Positions 10,058 to 21,189 of a DNA stretch of 64,000 nt are shown here, piece after piece (positions within the stretch are counted from its first letter, which is position 1; every line of letters starts with the position of its first letter). A program made the position numbers and the translations under genes. The DNA is from Typhlomys cinereus (lineage: Eukaryota; Chordata; Mammalia; Rodentia; Platacanthomyidae): contig JALPQD010000206.1 in NCBI GenBank assembly GCA_023101885.1, forward strand, positions 411,107 to 475,106. The letters run 5' to 3'. The notes under the pieces were generated by a model. It was not told the origin of the DNA, did not search any database, and was given only the letters and a program-made list of their open reading frames with translations.

Positions 10058-10664
10058 AAGGTCAGAGGACAACTTTATTGATTGATTGACCGACGGATGG
10101 AGAGAGGGAGACAACTGTGGGAAGTCAGTTCCTCCACCATGTGGTAATGGAACTTAGATGTGTAATCAGGCAACTTACCTGCTGAGGACGACCTTGGGAA
10201 GTTAGTTCTCTCCTTTCGCCACAATTGGCTTCTAGGGATAGAATTCAGGTCACTACATTTGTGAGCAGCTGCCTTACCTACTGTCATAGATAGACAGAAA
10301 TGTCAGCTTGACAGTTGAAGGCTGAGTTCTGGGCACATTTTAAAATAATTAGTAGTTGAGTTAAACCCTGAGCAACCTTGCAGAAGATTGTCTAGTTGAT
10401 GGAAAAGGCCCGTCCCATAGTGATAGGAAAGTGTCTGGAAAGGGAGGTTCACCCCTCTCTTTGCAGCCCTGTGGATAGGGTGTAGTGATGTCCTTTGGTC
10501 ACTGATAGTGGTATGGACTCTCCTGCCATACTGGATTGAGAACTGTAAGCAGACAACTCTAAGCCAGAATAAAGCCCCTTGTTTCCTCTTAAGCCATATG
10601 GTCATGTATTTATCAGTGACATGTAGAGCAATTACAACACCTGCTGAGCTATCTCACCAGTCCT
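10058..10664 (-). mobile_element. B2/B3-like SINE on the minus strand, split by an LTR
   Basis: The body is 10058-10281 ('gaagtcagttcctccaccat', 'gaattcaggtca', 'cttaccta'). The head resumes at 10640-10664 ('cctgctgagctatctcacca'). The intervening LTR 10282-10639 therefore landed inside it. The head sequence is the usual B2-type 'actggtgagatagctcagc' read on the minus strand. Confidence 0.7.
10282..10639 (+). mobile_element. MaLR-type LTR ('family A') inserted in a SINE
   Basis: 358 bp from TGTCATAGATAGAC to ...ATTACAACA. The flanks CCTAC (10277-10281) and CCTGC (10640-10644) are a 5-bp target-site duplication with one transition, as expected for ERVL-type integration. It has 'gtcagcttgacagttgaagg', 'gagcaaccttgcagaa' and a late 'agaataaagcccc' that holds an AATAAA signal. 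Confidence 0.8.
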
Positions 10665-11140
10665 GGAAAAATAATAAGAAAATTTGAGAGTTGTTCTAGA
10701 AGGCCTTGATATCCAAGACGAGCAAACAGGGAAAACAGGCAGAAAGAAAATATAAAAGATGTCACAGAAGGAAAACTGCCAGAAGCAAAGGCCAAATTGA
10801 ATGCTCCATTAGCCCTTCCCACCCTCCCAAAAAAAGAATGAAAAGGGGTGCAGCTAAGACACTTTAAGAGCACATTGTGAAACTCTATCACCCAGACCAA
10901 AGCTGATTCTAAAAACATGGAAAGGAAACAACCTGGTTTATCATTACCAACAATGCACCCCAACTTCACAGTCTCTGATGGTAGGTAGCTGTTTTCAAGT
11001 CCTGAGATTTTTCTCCGGTTAAAAAAAAATGGCACTTCACTAGAAAAATGAGTTCAGAGGTTATCTATATCCATCTTCCACAGGAAGTTTGTTCGAAACT
11101 CCCAAAGTTTCATAAATCATAGAGAAAAAAAAGTCATCTG
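10665..11140. other. Unique sequence
   Basis: A-rich non-coding DNA. The 128-codon minus frame at 10649-11035 begins in the SINE edge and shows no domain. Confidence 0.4.
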
Positions 11141-11345
11141 TGAGGCCGGGGTGTGGCTTAGCCATCCAACACACGGATGAGAACCCGAGTCCAGTCCTCC
11201 ACAACACGTTACAAAAATGGAAAAAGATCAAGCTTGGTAATGTGCCAAGAAGGCAGAGATAAATTGACCCCTGGAGTTTGCTGGCCGTCCAGACTAGCCT
11301 GCTTGATGAGTATCAGGTTAATGAGAGACTGTCTCAAAAAAGTAG
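11141..11345 (+). mobile_element. Composite tRNA/B1-like SINE, diverged
   Basis: The head 'gaggccggggtgtggctta' and 'cgagtccagtcctccacaac' resembles the ID/tRNA unit. It is followed by a 7SL-like unit ('agcttggtaatgtgccaaga' to 'gagagactgtctcaaaaaag'). The dimeric order is the same as at 42083 and 52303. Confidence 0.55.
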
Positions 11346-11382
11346 ATGACACTTAAGAAATGACCAAGGTTGTCACTTTGTC

Positions 11383-11478
11383 TACATTCTCTCTCTGTCT
11401 CTCTCTCTCTCTTTCGCACGCACGCACGCACGCACGCACACACACATAGACACACAGACACAGACATACACACACATA
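11383..11478. repeat. Compound CT / GCAC / CA microsatellite
   Basis: (CT)n at 11386-11412, then (GCAC)n at about 11417-11438, then (CA)n-rich sequence to 11478. Translations of this stretch (His-Thr-rich) are repeat artefacts. Confidence 0.9.
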
Positions 11479-12629
11479 TGGTCTGCATTTATTTTTTTAC
11501 CTGGCAAACTTCCAATATCTCTGTCATCTTTTGCTTAACCTGTCTCATTGTCTTTATGCTTAGGATTTTTTCAAAAACTGTTTAAAAAAGCCCTTTCCTG
11601 TCATTTCATTTCAGTTTCAGTAGGAAGTAGCGATAAAGACATCCTTCATTCTGCTCTGTTACTGGGACCACTGACTGTCTTTCCTAGGTGAGCCTGGGCC
11701 GTGGAGGGACTCCACGTGGGACTCAGTTGTGTGCAAGTCCACTGGAAATATTTTATGTCTTTAGGAACAGATCATCAATCATTGACACTTTAATTATTTT
11801 TAGTAAGAATTAGGTCTCTCTCAACTGACCCCTACACTTCAGAGTACTAGGACACTATCTCTTCGCATGTATGGGCTAGGCAGACAACCTGGGAAGTTCA
11901 GGTCCACTTTCCACTTTAGTGCTTTGGTAAAGTGCAACCTCTTAGCACTGACCTAGCCTGCTTAGAGCTCTGGGTTCAGAAAAGCCAGCTTTCTATTTCA
12001 GTCACCTCGCAGAATGCTTTCAATCTGAATTACTGGGGACGCTGTCTCCACTCCTCCCTTGGTCCACGAGCTCTTTAGTGTCTGAGAACTGAGCTGGAAG
12101 TTGTGCGTGAGTTGTGACTGGCTCCCTCTCCAGTCAACACAATTTGGGGGTCTAGTGATATTCATCTGAAAATGAACCCCTTGAGGTCTTTGGTGACGGC
12201 CCCATGATGAATGGGTGAGGTAAGGTGTTTCTCTTTCTCCTCAGAAGGTGATTTCTCTCCTTGGTCTCAGATTTCAATGTCTCTCACAGCTTGTTATTAA
12301 AAAGAAATGACTTAGCTGTGTTTTGCTCGGGTCTGCTCCCAGCAGTCAGGGTGTGAAGAAAACTGTAATAAGTCAGTCACACTTTACAGTGTTGTTCACT
12401 GAGATTTAAAAAGGGGCAGTGAGTTTCTACTAGTCTCGGTGGCAAAATAATGAAATATTCTTTTCTTCCTGTACTAAAATCTATATAGCATCAAATTAAA
12501 ATGAAGCATTTTTTTCCCCTCAACAGGAAAAAAGATGTATATAATCTTTGTGGAGAATCAATACCCCACTCGGCCTCTGTTCCCTCAACTATAAAATACT
12601 GCTTTTGGACTAGTTTCATGTACTTTTCT
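11479..12629. other. Unique sequence
   Basis: No gene or repeat family recognised over 1.15 kb. Base composition is ordinary. Confidence 0.4.
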
Positions 12630-12930
12630 TAAGAGCAGATTTATTGATCTATAATTTGCATACCATATAATTCACCTATTTAAAGTACACGAGTCAATGG
12701 CTTTTGAGATAGTCCATTTTTTTTTGGTTGGGATAAAAATATACATAACAGAATTTGTCATTGTTAAGCATCTTAAGTGTACCAATCCATGGAATTAATT
12801 CCACAGTGTTTCATAACCATCGCCAATTTTTCTCTAACTTTATGATTATCCCCATAGAGAAACTTATAACGGTGAAGGATCCACACAACGGGAATTATTC
12901 TTTTCAAGACAAAACCCTTCAAAGGCCTTC
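12630..12930 (+). mobile_element. Ancient LINE-1 3' UTR fragment
   Basis: Shows the old mammalian LINE-1 3'-end order: 'atctataatttgcatacc', 'ataattcacctatttaaag', then 'tcataaccatcgccaatttt'. Heavily mutated, so it predates the rodent-specific repeats. Confidence 0.5.
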
Positions 12931-13439
12931 AAGCCCCATAGGAAACAGTCTTTAATTTCTACACTCTGCGTTAATAGGCCTGTTGTAAACGCTTATTCAT
13001 GAATACACACTCCTAACATTGTTCTCAGCCCATTCGTGGGCACAATAGCACTCAAGAAAATCTGAGACAAAGGCCCGGAATAAAATGTGGGGACTTCGTT
13101 TAGATCTTGTGATTATGAGCCATCCGGAGTATCCTTATTCCCATCAGCAGATTTCAGTTAACTTTCAAATTAAACCCAAGTGCATTTCAAAACATATTTA
13201 GTATAGATTGGTCGATTAGGGGCATTTGAAAATCTACAGCCACATGCTGCTGCCAGGAAGTATTTGAAGGCTGTTTGATCAACGCTCACTGGGAACTCCC
13301 TGGGTCCTTAGATCCATTCATTCATGGTCTGTGGGTTGTTTCTTGCATAGAAACCAGCAGATACAGGATGTCAATCAATGATATCATCTGGAATCCTGGG
13401 GTGTTGTGGGCAGCAGTATACAATCCAAAACAAAACAAA
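12931..13439. other. Unique sequence
   Basis: Nothing recognisable as a gene. Confidence 0.4.
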
Positions 13440-13550
13440 ACTGATTTAATCAGTCTTAATCATTTAAACCTGGATTCAAATTCTGACTCTTTTGTAGCTT
13501 TAAGTAAATTATTGAACCTACCACTCAGTATCTTTGTTGGTCAAAAAAAA
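13440..13550 (+). mobile_element. MIR fragment
   Basis: 'cctggattcaaattctgact' followed by 'taagtaaattattgaacct' matches the MIR core order (tRNA-like part, then the part preceding the tail). Diverged. Confidence 0.45.
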
Positions 13551-13629
13551 AAATGATCATAGTACTAAAATAAATACATGGAAATGATATTTAACCGTTT
13601 TGTATATACCAGTAAATATTAAATATCAC

Positions 13630-13835
13630 TTTTTTTTTTAAATTTGTTATTCTTGTATGTGTCCATGATGTGGGGGAGGAGGGTCATGTACTCCGCAAAG
13701 GGCATGCTGAGATCCAAGGACAACTTTGTGGAGTCAGTTCTCTACTTCCTCTTGTACGTGACCAGGGATTGACCTTAGATCATCGGGCTTCCACAGCAAG
13801 CACCTTTACTCACTAAGCCATCTTGATAGTCCCCA
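13630..13835 (-). mobile_element. B2/B3-like SINE, minus strand
   Basis: Plus-strand text runs 'gagatccaaggacaacttt', 'gtggagtcagttctctac', 'cttactcactaagccatctt'. The last is the complement of the B2 head 'aagatggcttagtgagtaag'. This is the same type as at 10058 and 60425. Confidence 0.65.
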
Positions 13836-13890
13836 ATGTTATTGCTTGCTTGCCTTTTTTTAAATAAAAATAACAAGGGCCACAATTTTT

Positions 13891-13919
13891 TTTATTATTA
13901 TTTATTTAATTGTGTGTGT

Positions 13920-13951
<32 letters not shown>

Positions 13952-14033
13952 AGAACCAAGGGGAAATTCGGGAACCACCATGGACGCCTCCACCTCCTCC
14001 TCGTTTACTCTGCCCCGGGATTCACAGGCTCTG
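13891..14033 (-). mobile_element. 5'-truncated tRNA-type SINE with perfect 16-bp duplication
   Basis: Only the 3' half of the SINE is present, on the minus strand: tail 'tttattattatttattt', (TG)n at about 13911-13951, then 'gaaattcgggaaccaccatg' and the middle of the body. It is flanked by AAGGGCCACAATTTTT at 13875-13890 and 14034-14049. The perfect duplication shows it inserted already truncated, which is less usual for SINEs than for LINEs. Confidence 0.9.
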
Positions 14034-14049
14034 AAGGGCCACAATTTTT

Positions 14050-15920
14050 GTAAAATGAGTGTAAAATTCTGATTTTCTGTATCTGTATGACTTGGGATTT
14101 TTAATCAGAGATAACTTAGATGTTTTTCTTCCTTTAACTTTAAGATTTTTTTAAAAGATTTTTTTAAAAAAATGATTCTTGTTAATCAAAAGATTCTTAC
14201 AAGATTATTTTCATGATTGGCAGTTGCTTAGGGACACTGGAAGACTAAAAAGGCAGCTTACCACAGTAAACAAGATACATAACCAAGCTTTCAGCCTCTG
14301 ATGTATTCTGTGATATTATTTGTACTCCCTGGACATTGATATACAACCCTAGTTCACTGTTTAGTAACCCCATGGCTGGATTTGTCCAACAAAATTAGAC
14401 ATAACTACCTATGCTTTCCTTATGCTATCAAGGGATAGTCTAAGGCACCGTGGAATAAATTTATTAAAGCAGCTTTATTTTTGCTGAAATAAAATGACCT
14501 TTCTAAATGTAAGGTCGTATTATTTTTATGAGCCAGAGAAATCACAAGGAAACCTTATAATTGACAAGGTTAAGTCATCCTCATTTTTTTAATTTTTAAG
14601 CTGAGATCTGCAAGGGTGTTTGAAGTGGAGGCTAATTTTGTACTTGTTAGGGAGAGCAGAGGGACAGGCCGTTATCCATGCCCAGTAGAAATAAGTTTTT
14701 GTGCCTCTTACAAGAATTTTTAGAATGTGTGTTGTGCTATTCTGGACACTATGATGTTTTGGTCCCGAGACACCGGTCCACATGGTTCGTTTCCTTGCGT
14801 TGTCCCTCGTGAGTTTCTTAACCAACTGGAAGCAAGGAATGGAAGGATGGAGAGGCAGGATGAAGGAATGTCTGAAAGCCTCCTCTGAGATCAACCCCCA
14901 GCAGGAAGAGAAAGTTGCCAAGGCCTTGAAGAAGCAGCCAGGGGGAAATTCCTTAAGGTTTGTTTGGGGAATCTGAATCTCGCTGAGTTTGTACTAGATA
15001 AAGCAGGAAGAAGAGTACAGTAGGTGGACAGAGAGAGAGAGAAATTACAACTATTTAAAGTCTAATTTTCCATTTGCACATGAGCGATCTGATCCTTTCA
15101 GTCCATTCTCCAAAATACCCTCCTCTTCCATCAGCCCCAACCCATTTTATTTTATGGTCCTGATACATTTATTAAAGCCCAGTTCTAAACTATCCAATAG
15201 CTCCCGGATTCTCCCACAGACTCAGCATGTTCCAAAGCTAGCTCAAGTCCATTCCCAACAACCCAAACTGCTCTTCCTCTTGTATTTCACTTAATTCAAC
15301 CAACCACCCCGGTACCCTAGCTAGGGCATCTGTAGCCACGTTCCACTATGCGCTCCCCTTCACCCCGCGTGGTTCACCCAGGCAACATATACTTAGCATT
15401 CACTCTGCACCCCTGCCATAGCAGGAAAGAAAAAGAAGTTCAGGGGAAGCCCACGGGCAAGCAGAGTCCTCAGATAAAAGTCTTTGTTCTGCCTGGTCCG
15501 TGATTCTGCAGCTCTTCTCCCTTCTCCATTCCTTCTGCTGACCGTTCCGTGCAGACATTTTTTTTTTCTGGCCTGGACGACTTGCTATTTTCTGGTGTAG
15601 CTCTTCATTCTCCTAATCTGGAAACCCTTAGTTCAATAGCAATTATTTTCAAGATATGATTTGACCTCAACAGATGCAACTTCCCAGCCCCTCCCAACAC
15701 GCCCTTCTCCACAGCAGTCTACACTAGGTTTTAGTCACTAGAACTTTGGTTGTGTTGAGAAGATTATAAAATCTTCTGTCTAGACTCCTTCTCTGAGTAC
15801 TGAATTCCTACTTGAAACTCCAAGGGTAAGTTTACTACATATTCTTCCATCAGGCCTTTCCCAAATTCCCAGCAGGAATTATGCTCCTAAATGACGTGTT
15901 CTGTTTCTATTTCTGTGATC
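14050..15920. other. Unique sequence
   Basis: Nearly 1.9 kb with no recognisable repeat family or gene. The T/A-rich part at 14130-14200 is low complexity. Short open frames at 14589-14921 and 14782-14976 overlap on opposite strands and lack features. Confidence 0.4.
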
Positions 15921-15924
15921 TAGC

Positions 15925-16020
15925 ATGCTGTGCGTGTGCGCGTGCGCGTGCACATGTGTGCGTGTGTGTGTGTGTGTGTGTGTGCGAGCGTGTGTAATTG
16001 CCTGTGTCTGTGGATGTGAA
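15925..16020. repeat. GT-rich compound microsatellite
   Basis: Alternating purine-pyrimidine (TGTGTGCGCGTGCGCGTGCA and (TG)n). The CG/TG alternation favours Z-DNA. Confidence 0.85.
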
Positions 16021-16984
16021 TGTGCACGTGCCTGTGATGGTTTTTGCTTGCTTCTTTGGTTTGTTGGCGTTTTATTTTGTTGTTGTTATTGTTGTTTTAG
16101 TGTTTCCTCTCAAGCCTGTAACCTCATCTAAGGGCCTTACTGGTATTCTGACCCTCAGCAACCAAATTAGTGAGTGGAACAGAGTAAGTTCTCAGACCCG
16201 TAAGAATGATGAATGCGTCTTTAGGAAGTAGAGGCATGAGCAAATCATCCTGGCTCCTCCCCAAGATTTATTGGCCCCGGGACCGCTAATGTCTCAGGTT
16301 CTAGGCCTGGAGTTGGTGTGGGTCAGGGGTGGGGTCCCCACTACTATGAGGCTCTCCCTGCCCTGCTCAAAGGAGACCCTCAATAGAGCCATGTTTTCAT
16401 AGAAACAGGAACCACCTGCCAGGCAATAATACTGATGTCTGCCACAGTATGTGTCATTTAAAATAATCGCAATGAGTTTTTGAGGGAGGCATTTTTTTAA
16501 GCATTCCAAGTTTTTTTTTTAATGTTGCATACATGAATATAGTGACTTTATAATATTTTCAACTCTTAGTCCCAAATCCCACCCCCCCATCCTCTTCCCC
16601 TTACACCCCTTCAGAACTGTAGGGTTCCAAACTCCCTCCTATTTTCCAGTCCTTTCACTTGTGCCATCCACTGTGTTTCATCTAGTCCGTGATGACTTAT
16701 GCCTGACCTGATTCATGCTCCAGAAATCATCCTAGATCAGTGGACGTACCACTGAGGAAAGCCTCTTCCATTACTTCCCCATTAACATTAGTCCTCATCA
16801 GTCTTTCACAGAGGGGTGGAGCTTCTTGAGCTCTTTCTGATGTTATGACGAGATATTGATAAGGGAAATAGTTTTACTTTTTTTGACGAGCGCCTCACTG
16901 GTGGTCCTCATGTGATCTATACATGGATATGAAAGTAGGAAACTGGAGGAACATGGTGGGACTGGGAAATGGTGGGAGAGGAGG
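16021..16984. other. Unique or unclassified sequence
   Basis: No gene. The T-rich start at 16511 followed by C-rich text ('cccaaatcccaccccccc', 16571-16590) could be the 3' end of an old minus-strand LINE-1, but I cannot assign it firmly. Confidence 0.35.
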
Positions 16985-17559
16985 TGTCCCGGCCCACCAA
17001 CCAGCACGAACCTGAACATAAAAACGCAAGAAACTGAAGTGGGAGCGGTGGGAATGAAAAGTTTCAGGCCTTGGGTCAGAGGGGGCCTTGGATGTCCTCT
17101 TATTATCCAAGCCAACTTTATTGTAACGTACATGGGTTTTATAATCAAGGCGCAGGGCCAAATTCTTTACAGAATTATGTAAAGCGCATATATTGGTTAC
17201 ATCTACTTGTTGTGGGACCAGACATGTCGCCAGGTATGCTAAGCAGGCCTGGAGCCTGGTTGCTGGAAGAGAAAGGAATGTGTGCCTCAAAACAGAGTTA
17301 CATGGTCCATGCATAAGCATATCTGAGATAAGCAGGAAAGAACTGTTGGGGGAGGAACAGCCCAGCCAGTTTCTAAGAGAAACAAAAGCGATCCAAACAA
17401 CCTGGAAGTTCTCTCTACTCCCAAAGCGGGGAGTTAAGCCTGCCATTGTCTTGCAGACAAGAGGCAAACTCAACCCCCCAGGGGAGGAGTCTCTCAACAG
17501 CCGGTTCAGTTGCTAATGTATCATCCAGAGAGCAGGCCTTGGGCCTAACAACCCCCACA
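16985..17559 (-). mobile_element. Solo class II (ERVK-type) endogenous retrovirus LTR with perfect 6-bp duplication
   Basis: 575 bp, read on the minus strand from TGTGGGGGTTGTTAGGCCC (end at 17559) to ...CCGGGACA (at 16985), so with TG...CA termini. It is flanked by AGGAGG at 16979-16984 and again at 17560-17565, a perfect 6-bp target-site duplication, which is the size made by class II (betaretrovirus-like) integrases. Inside, the minus strand has a TATAAAA box (complement at 17137-17143) and an AATAAA signal (complement at 17117-17122). No gag, pol or env sequence adjoins it, so it is a solo LTR left by recombination. A 200-codon minus frame runs through it and is not a gene. Confidence 0.88.
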
Positions 17560-17639
17560 AGGAGGAGGGAGGTAGAAGGAATGGTCATAAACACATTTTG
17601 CTTATATATGAAAAAAATACTAATAAAAATATTTTTAAA

Positions 17640-17750
17640 AAAGACAGTGCCTTGCTAGGTAGCCCAGGGTGGCCTTGAACTTGTGATCCATTGTCTCACT
17701 CCCCAAGGGGGATCATAAGCCTGTGCACCATATCCACCTGCTTTATTCTC
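17640..17750 (-). mobile_element. B1 SINE, minus strand
   Basis: 'ccttgctaggtagcccaggg', 'tggccttgaacttgtgatcc' and 'gcctgtgcacca' are the complement of a B1 right half and head. Confidence 0.65.
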
Positions 17751-17764
17751 ATTCTTTACTAGAC

Positions 17765-17860
17765 AAATTCAAGCAGTTAAAGGGACTTTTCTAAGGTCCT
17801 CCAACAACCAAGGGTTGAGCCAGGTTTCCGACTGAAGCCGTGGAAGTGATATTCTTTACA
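17765..17860 (-). mobile_element. MIR fragment
   Basis: 'aaagggacttttctaagg' and 'aaccaagggttgagccaggt' fit the MIR core read on the minus strand. Diverged. Confidence 0.4.
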
Positions 17861-18342
17861 CACTTCTGCACTGTTACATGCCCCAGGCCATGCTTAGAGT
17901 AAGAGGTAATTGCGAATTTTATGTACTAATAGGATCATCACATGGAGTCCTTGTTAAGAACAGACAATCGTTTAACGAATTCCTGCTCTCCAGAGTCTGA
18001 ACCTTAAAAACCTTAAGATTTCTGTATATGGGGATCTGAAACCAGTCACTTGACTGTAAATATATAGAACCAGGATGTGAATCTTGGATTATCAAAGATT
18101 AAGAAGCACAGTAATGCCTTGTTTGCAGTACTTAGGGGGTCCCCGCTGGGTTCTTCCACCACCCAGAAAGTATTGGTGAGTATCTCATGAAGAAGTCAAA
18201 GAATGTAGCTAAGCCACATCTGTACTCAGGAAATGATGGTTGCTAGTTAGGGCTGTGAATGGACATACAGTGGTAGATAATCTTTGAAGAATTGGCAGAG
18301 CGTGGGGACAATCTAGTTCAAAGCCTTCATTTCATAAGTGTG
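17861..18342. other. Unique sequence
   Basis: Nothing recognisable as a gene or repeat. Confidence 0.4.
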
Positions 18343-19000
18343 GGGCCTGGGGAGATGGCTCCATAAGTGTCACTGTTACTTCTTCTCCTGTGAGACAACA
18401 TTCAGACCCAAGCAACTTAGGTGGTGACAGGGAGATGCATTTGACTTACAGTTCCTTACAGAGGGGAGATGGTCCTTTAGGGTGGGAAAGGCATCGGTGC
18501 ATGCAGAAGCCGGAGGAGACTCGGGCCACATCCATCATCGTGGAGACGGAGATAGCAAGTAGCAACTGCGAGGACAGACTACTAGGGGGAGCAGGGTAGG
18601 GTATCAAACCTCGAGGCCCCACCTGTAACATCCCTTCCTCCAGCAAGGCAACATCAACGCACGTTGCAACAACCTTCACAAGCATCAGCATCAAGTGAGG
18701 ATTCCAACAAATGGGCCCGTGGGGAACGACTCACATTCGAACCATGACAGTAGGCAAATTGCTTGATGCATAAACACGAGGACCTGAGTTCAGATCCCAG
18801 CACTCGTGTAAAAAAAAAAAAAAAAAAAACAGTCATGGTAGCACACATCAGTAATCCCAGCGCTGGGAACTAGAGACAGGCAGGTCCCAGGCAGTCTAGC
18901 TGCAACAGAGTTCTACACTCAAAAAGAATAGGTAGGTAGTGATTAAGGAAGATATCCACACTGTCTTCTGGTCTCCACAGGCATATGCACAGGCAAGCAG
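18343..19000 (+). mobile_element. Composite tRNA/B1-like SINE, split by an LTR
   Basis: The head 'ggcctggggagatggctcc' (18344-18367) is cut off. The element resumes at 18750 with 'gtaggcaaattgcttgatgc' and 'gagttcagatcccagcac', a poly(A) linker (about 18810-18829), and a 7SL-like second unit ('gcacacatcagtaatcccag', 'gatatccacactgtcttctg') to about 19000. The interruption is the LTR at 18368-18749. Confidence 0.65.
18368..18749 (-). mobile_element. MaLR-type LTR ('family B') inserted in a SINE
   Basis: On the minus strand it runs from TGTCATGGTTCGAATGTGAG (end at 18749) to ...AAGTAACAGTGACA. The order matches 39472-39843 closely. The flanks ATAAG (18363-18367) and GTAGG (18750-18754) differ by two transitions, so a decayed 5-bp duplication is possible. 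Confidence 0.7.
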
Positions 19001-19289
19001 CCCCCTGCCCCCCACGCCCCACTGCCACATGACAAAGAATGAGGCATAGGGGAAGAGGAAGATCCTGGTCAGAGCCAGGAGGGGGAAAGCCAGGCCTAGG
19101 GTCTTGGAATAATGCTCACTTAGCCTTAAGTTAATTTTGTAATTTGATGGTAGCTCACAGTCAACCTAGACACACTAGGATGAAAGTACATGATCTTCTG
19201 CAAAATAAACTCTTTTAGACTGAGGGATGAAGGGAGCATTGAGGAAGCCCAAATGCTTTACATCCCATTCTTGAAAACAGCAACCATTT
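19001..19289. other. Unique sequence
   Basis: No gene or repeat recognised. C-rich run at about 19001-19024. Confidence 0.4.
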
Positions 19290-19590
19290 TTTTTTATTTC
19301 CACTCATACAGACTTAACAGGTACACCCGTCCCCTCCTTCCCTCCGACCTCCCACCTGCCCTGTGCCCCCCCTCCCCTCCCTCTCCCTCTCCATCCCATC
19401 CCCGGAGCATCCTTAAATGTGCATGCCCAACTCGCCTCTGGGTCCTCCTCTCCGATGAGGTGCAAGGACCCAGTGGCATTTCCCAGAACCCTTTCCTGTG
19501 TCCCACTTAAGTATAGGGACACTACTGTGGCTGTCAATCCCTTGCCTCCAAGGATCCCAGTGCCTTTAGCAGATGCTAGACTTTGTGGGG
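19290..19590 (-). mobile_element. 5'-truncated LINE-1, 3' UTR only
   Basis: Plus-strand text is a T-run (19289-19297), a C-rich tract (19324-19395), then 'tgggtcctcctctccgatga' and 'actgtggctgtcaatccctt'. These are the complement of the 3' UTR of the LINE-1 at 28971-32884 (there 'caagggattgacagccatag' and the G-rich tract). It is therefore a short 3' stub of the same L1 lineage. The overlapping 105-106 codon frames are artefacts. Confidence 0.75.
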
Positions 19591-19866
19591 TCAATAGCAG
19601 CAACCATCGTGAAACCGGCATCGACCCCTCTGAGAGTAGTTCCCCAGCACCTCATGACCGGAACCCATTTAAGGGTTTCAATCACCTCAGCACCCCTGTG
19701 GAGGATCAAACATCTAGCCCTTGACCCTTCAGAGGACACACACCACACCCACACGATTGACAACCTCTCATAAGTTCCTTATGCCTTGGCGATCTCATCT
19801 ACAGATGAACAAATCAAGTTTTTACACTGTAATCTGTCTAGATACATGATCCTCTTGCTAAGCTTG
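19591..19866. other. Unique sequence, possibly more of the LINE-1 stub
   Basis: 'cgacccctctgagagtag' to 'acaacctctc' has no clear family. The preceding L1 3' UTR may extend further than I can follow. Confidence 0.3.
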
Positions 19867-20204
19867 TGTCATGGTTTGAATGTGAATTGTGTCCCCCAGC
19901 CTCCTGTGTTTGATCCTTTAGGTGATGTTAATGTCTGGGAAAGTCGCGGAAACTTTGGGAGGTGGAGCCTTTCTGGAGGCAGAGGGTGGGTTTGAGGCTT
20001 GGTTGCTCAGCCTTGCTTCCTCTGCTTCCATCGTATTGACTGGCGTGCCCTGAACTGGCTGCTTTCATCTTCCGCCACCTGTCATGCCGTCTCTACTATC
20101 ATGGACTATACGTCTCTTCTGGAACCATGAACCAAATAAATCTCCCTTTCTCCTTAAGTTGTATATAAATATTGTCTCACAGTAGCAAAAAGAAAGTAAC
20201 TACA
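19867..20204 (+). mobile_element. MaLR-type LTR ('family B'), complete
   Basis: 338 bp from TGTCATGGTTTGAATGTGAA to ...AAGTAACTACA, with 'gaaccatgaaccaaataaat' (AATAAA inside) and 'ctcacagtagcaaaaag'. The flanks GCTTG and ATTTG do not match well, so the duplication has decayed or the ends are off by a few bases. Confidence 0.75.
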
Positions 20205-21124
20205 ATTTGTTAACCTATTCTCCTCCTAATTAACATTTGAATTTCATTCTACTTTCAAAATTATAAGTGATATCCTGGCAAACCTTTAAAAGGTTAGAAT
20301 TTTTAAAGTTTCCTGGTGACGATCCAGTCATTGATTTGACATGTATCAAGGATATTTATGTGTCAGGCATTGTTCTTTCAACACCACTCATTAGAAGAGT
20401 AGATTCTAATGACTCACAAGATGCTAAAGGGAGCTCTGTATTAACTGCCCGGCCCATTCCAGCTTTTGTCCTGAGAGCTGTAATTTCAGAAGGCTCCACT
20501 CTGTGTCAGGTACGTTCTATAAGCACTTATCCGTAGATGGGAAATTAGTGTTCCCAATATGTAGACAAAGCAATTGAGTCTTGGAGAGGTCAAATAACCA
20601 TTCAAAGATGCATAAGCAACAACAATAAAATTCAATTCAAGTTTTTTTGAGTAGCTACTAAGTGCCAAGTATTACTTCGGCGCTGCATTGGAAAGCAATA
20701 CAGTGGTCAATGAGCCAGATGTAAGCCTTGCTCTGTGGAAAGCAGGCAGAAACGAGTGAGCGAATATAAATGATGGCAAGTGTCATCACAAACTGACTTG
20801 GAATGAGTGGTGTTTGAGGATGGTGAGGAGGGTGAGATTGGGAGGAAGAGAGCTGCTTAGACTCTAGTGGATGTGGGGGTCAGACGGACCTTCCAAAGAA
20901 GCTGACATTCAATTGACCCCATGTGAAGAGAGGGCAGAGTTCTTCTAGGTGAATCTCACAGTTATTGGGAAGCTCTGCAGTGGGAAATACCTGAAGCAAA
21001 GGGGGCTCTGATGTGCCTATGCTGCAGCTAGTTCGCAGGTAGAGGTGACAGGTGAGGTAAGGAGAAGATCCCCAGAGAGCGAACACTGTATTTGCCAGGG
21101 GAGTCAAATTGTTTTCATTTTGAA
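20205..21124. other. Unique sequence with MIR-like debris
   Basis: About 20530-20620 looks like a minus-strand MIR ('gagtcttggagaggtcaaat'). About 20640-20740 ('gctactaagtgccaagtatt') resembles an old mammalian-wide repeat. No gene. Confidence 0.4.
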
Positions 21125-21136
21125 TTATTTCTTTAT

Positions 21137-21189
<53 letters not shown>

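Noticed and set aside
16895..17497. 200-codon minus-strand frame
   Set aside because: It lies across the solo LTR, which does not code for protein.
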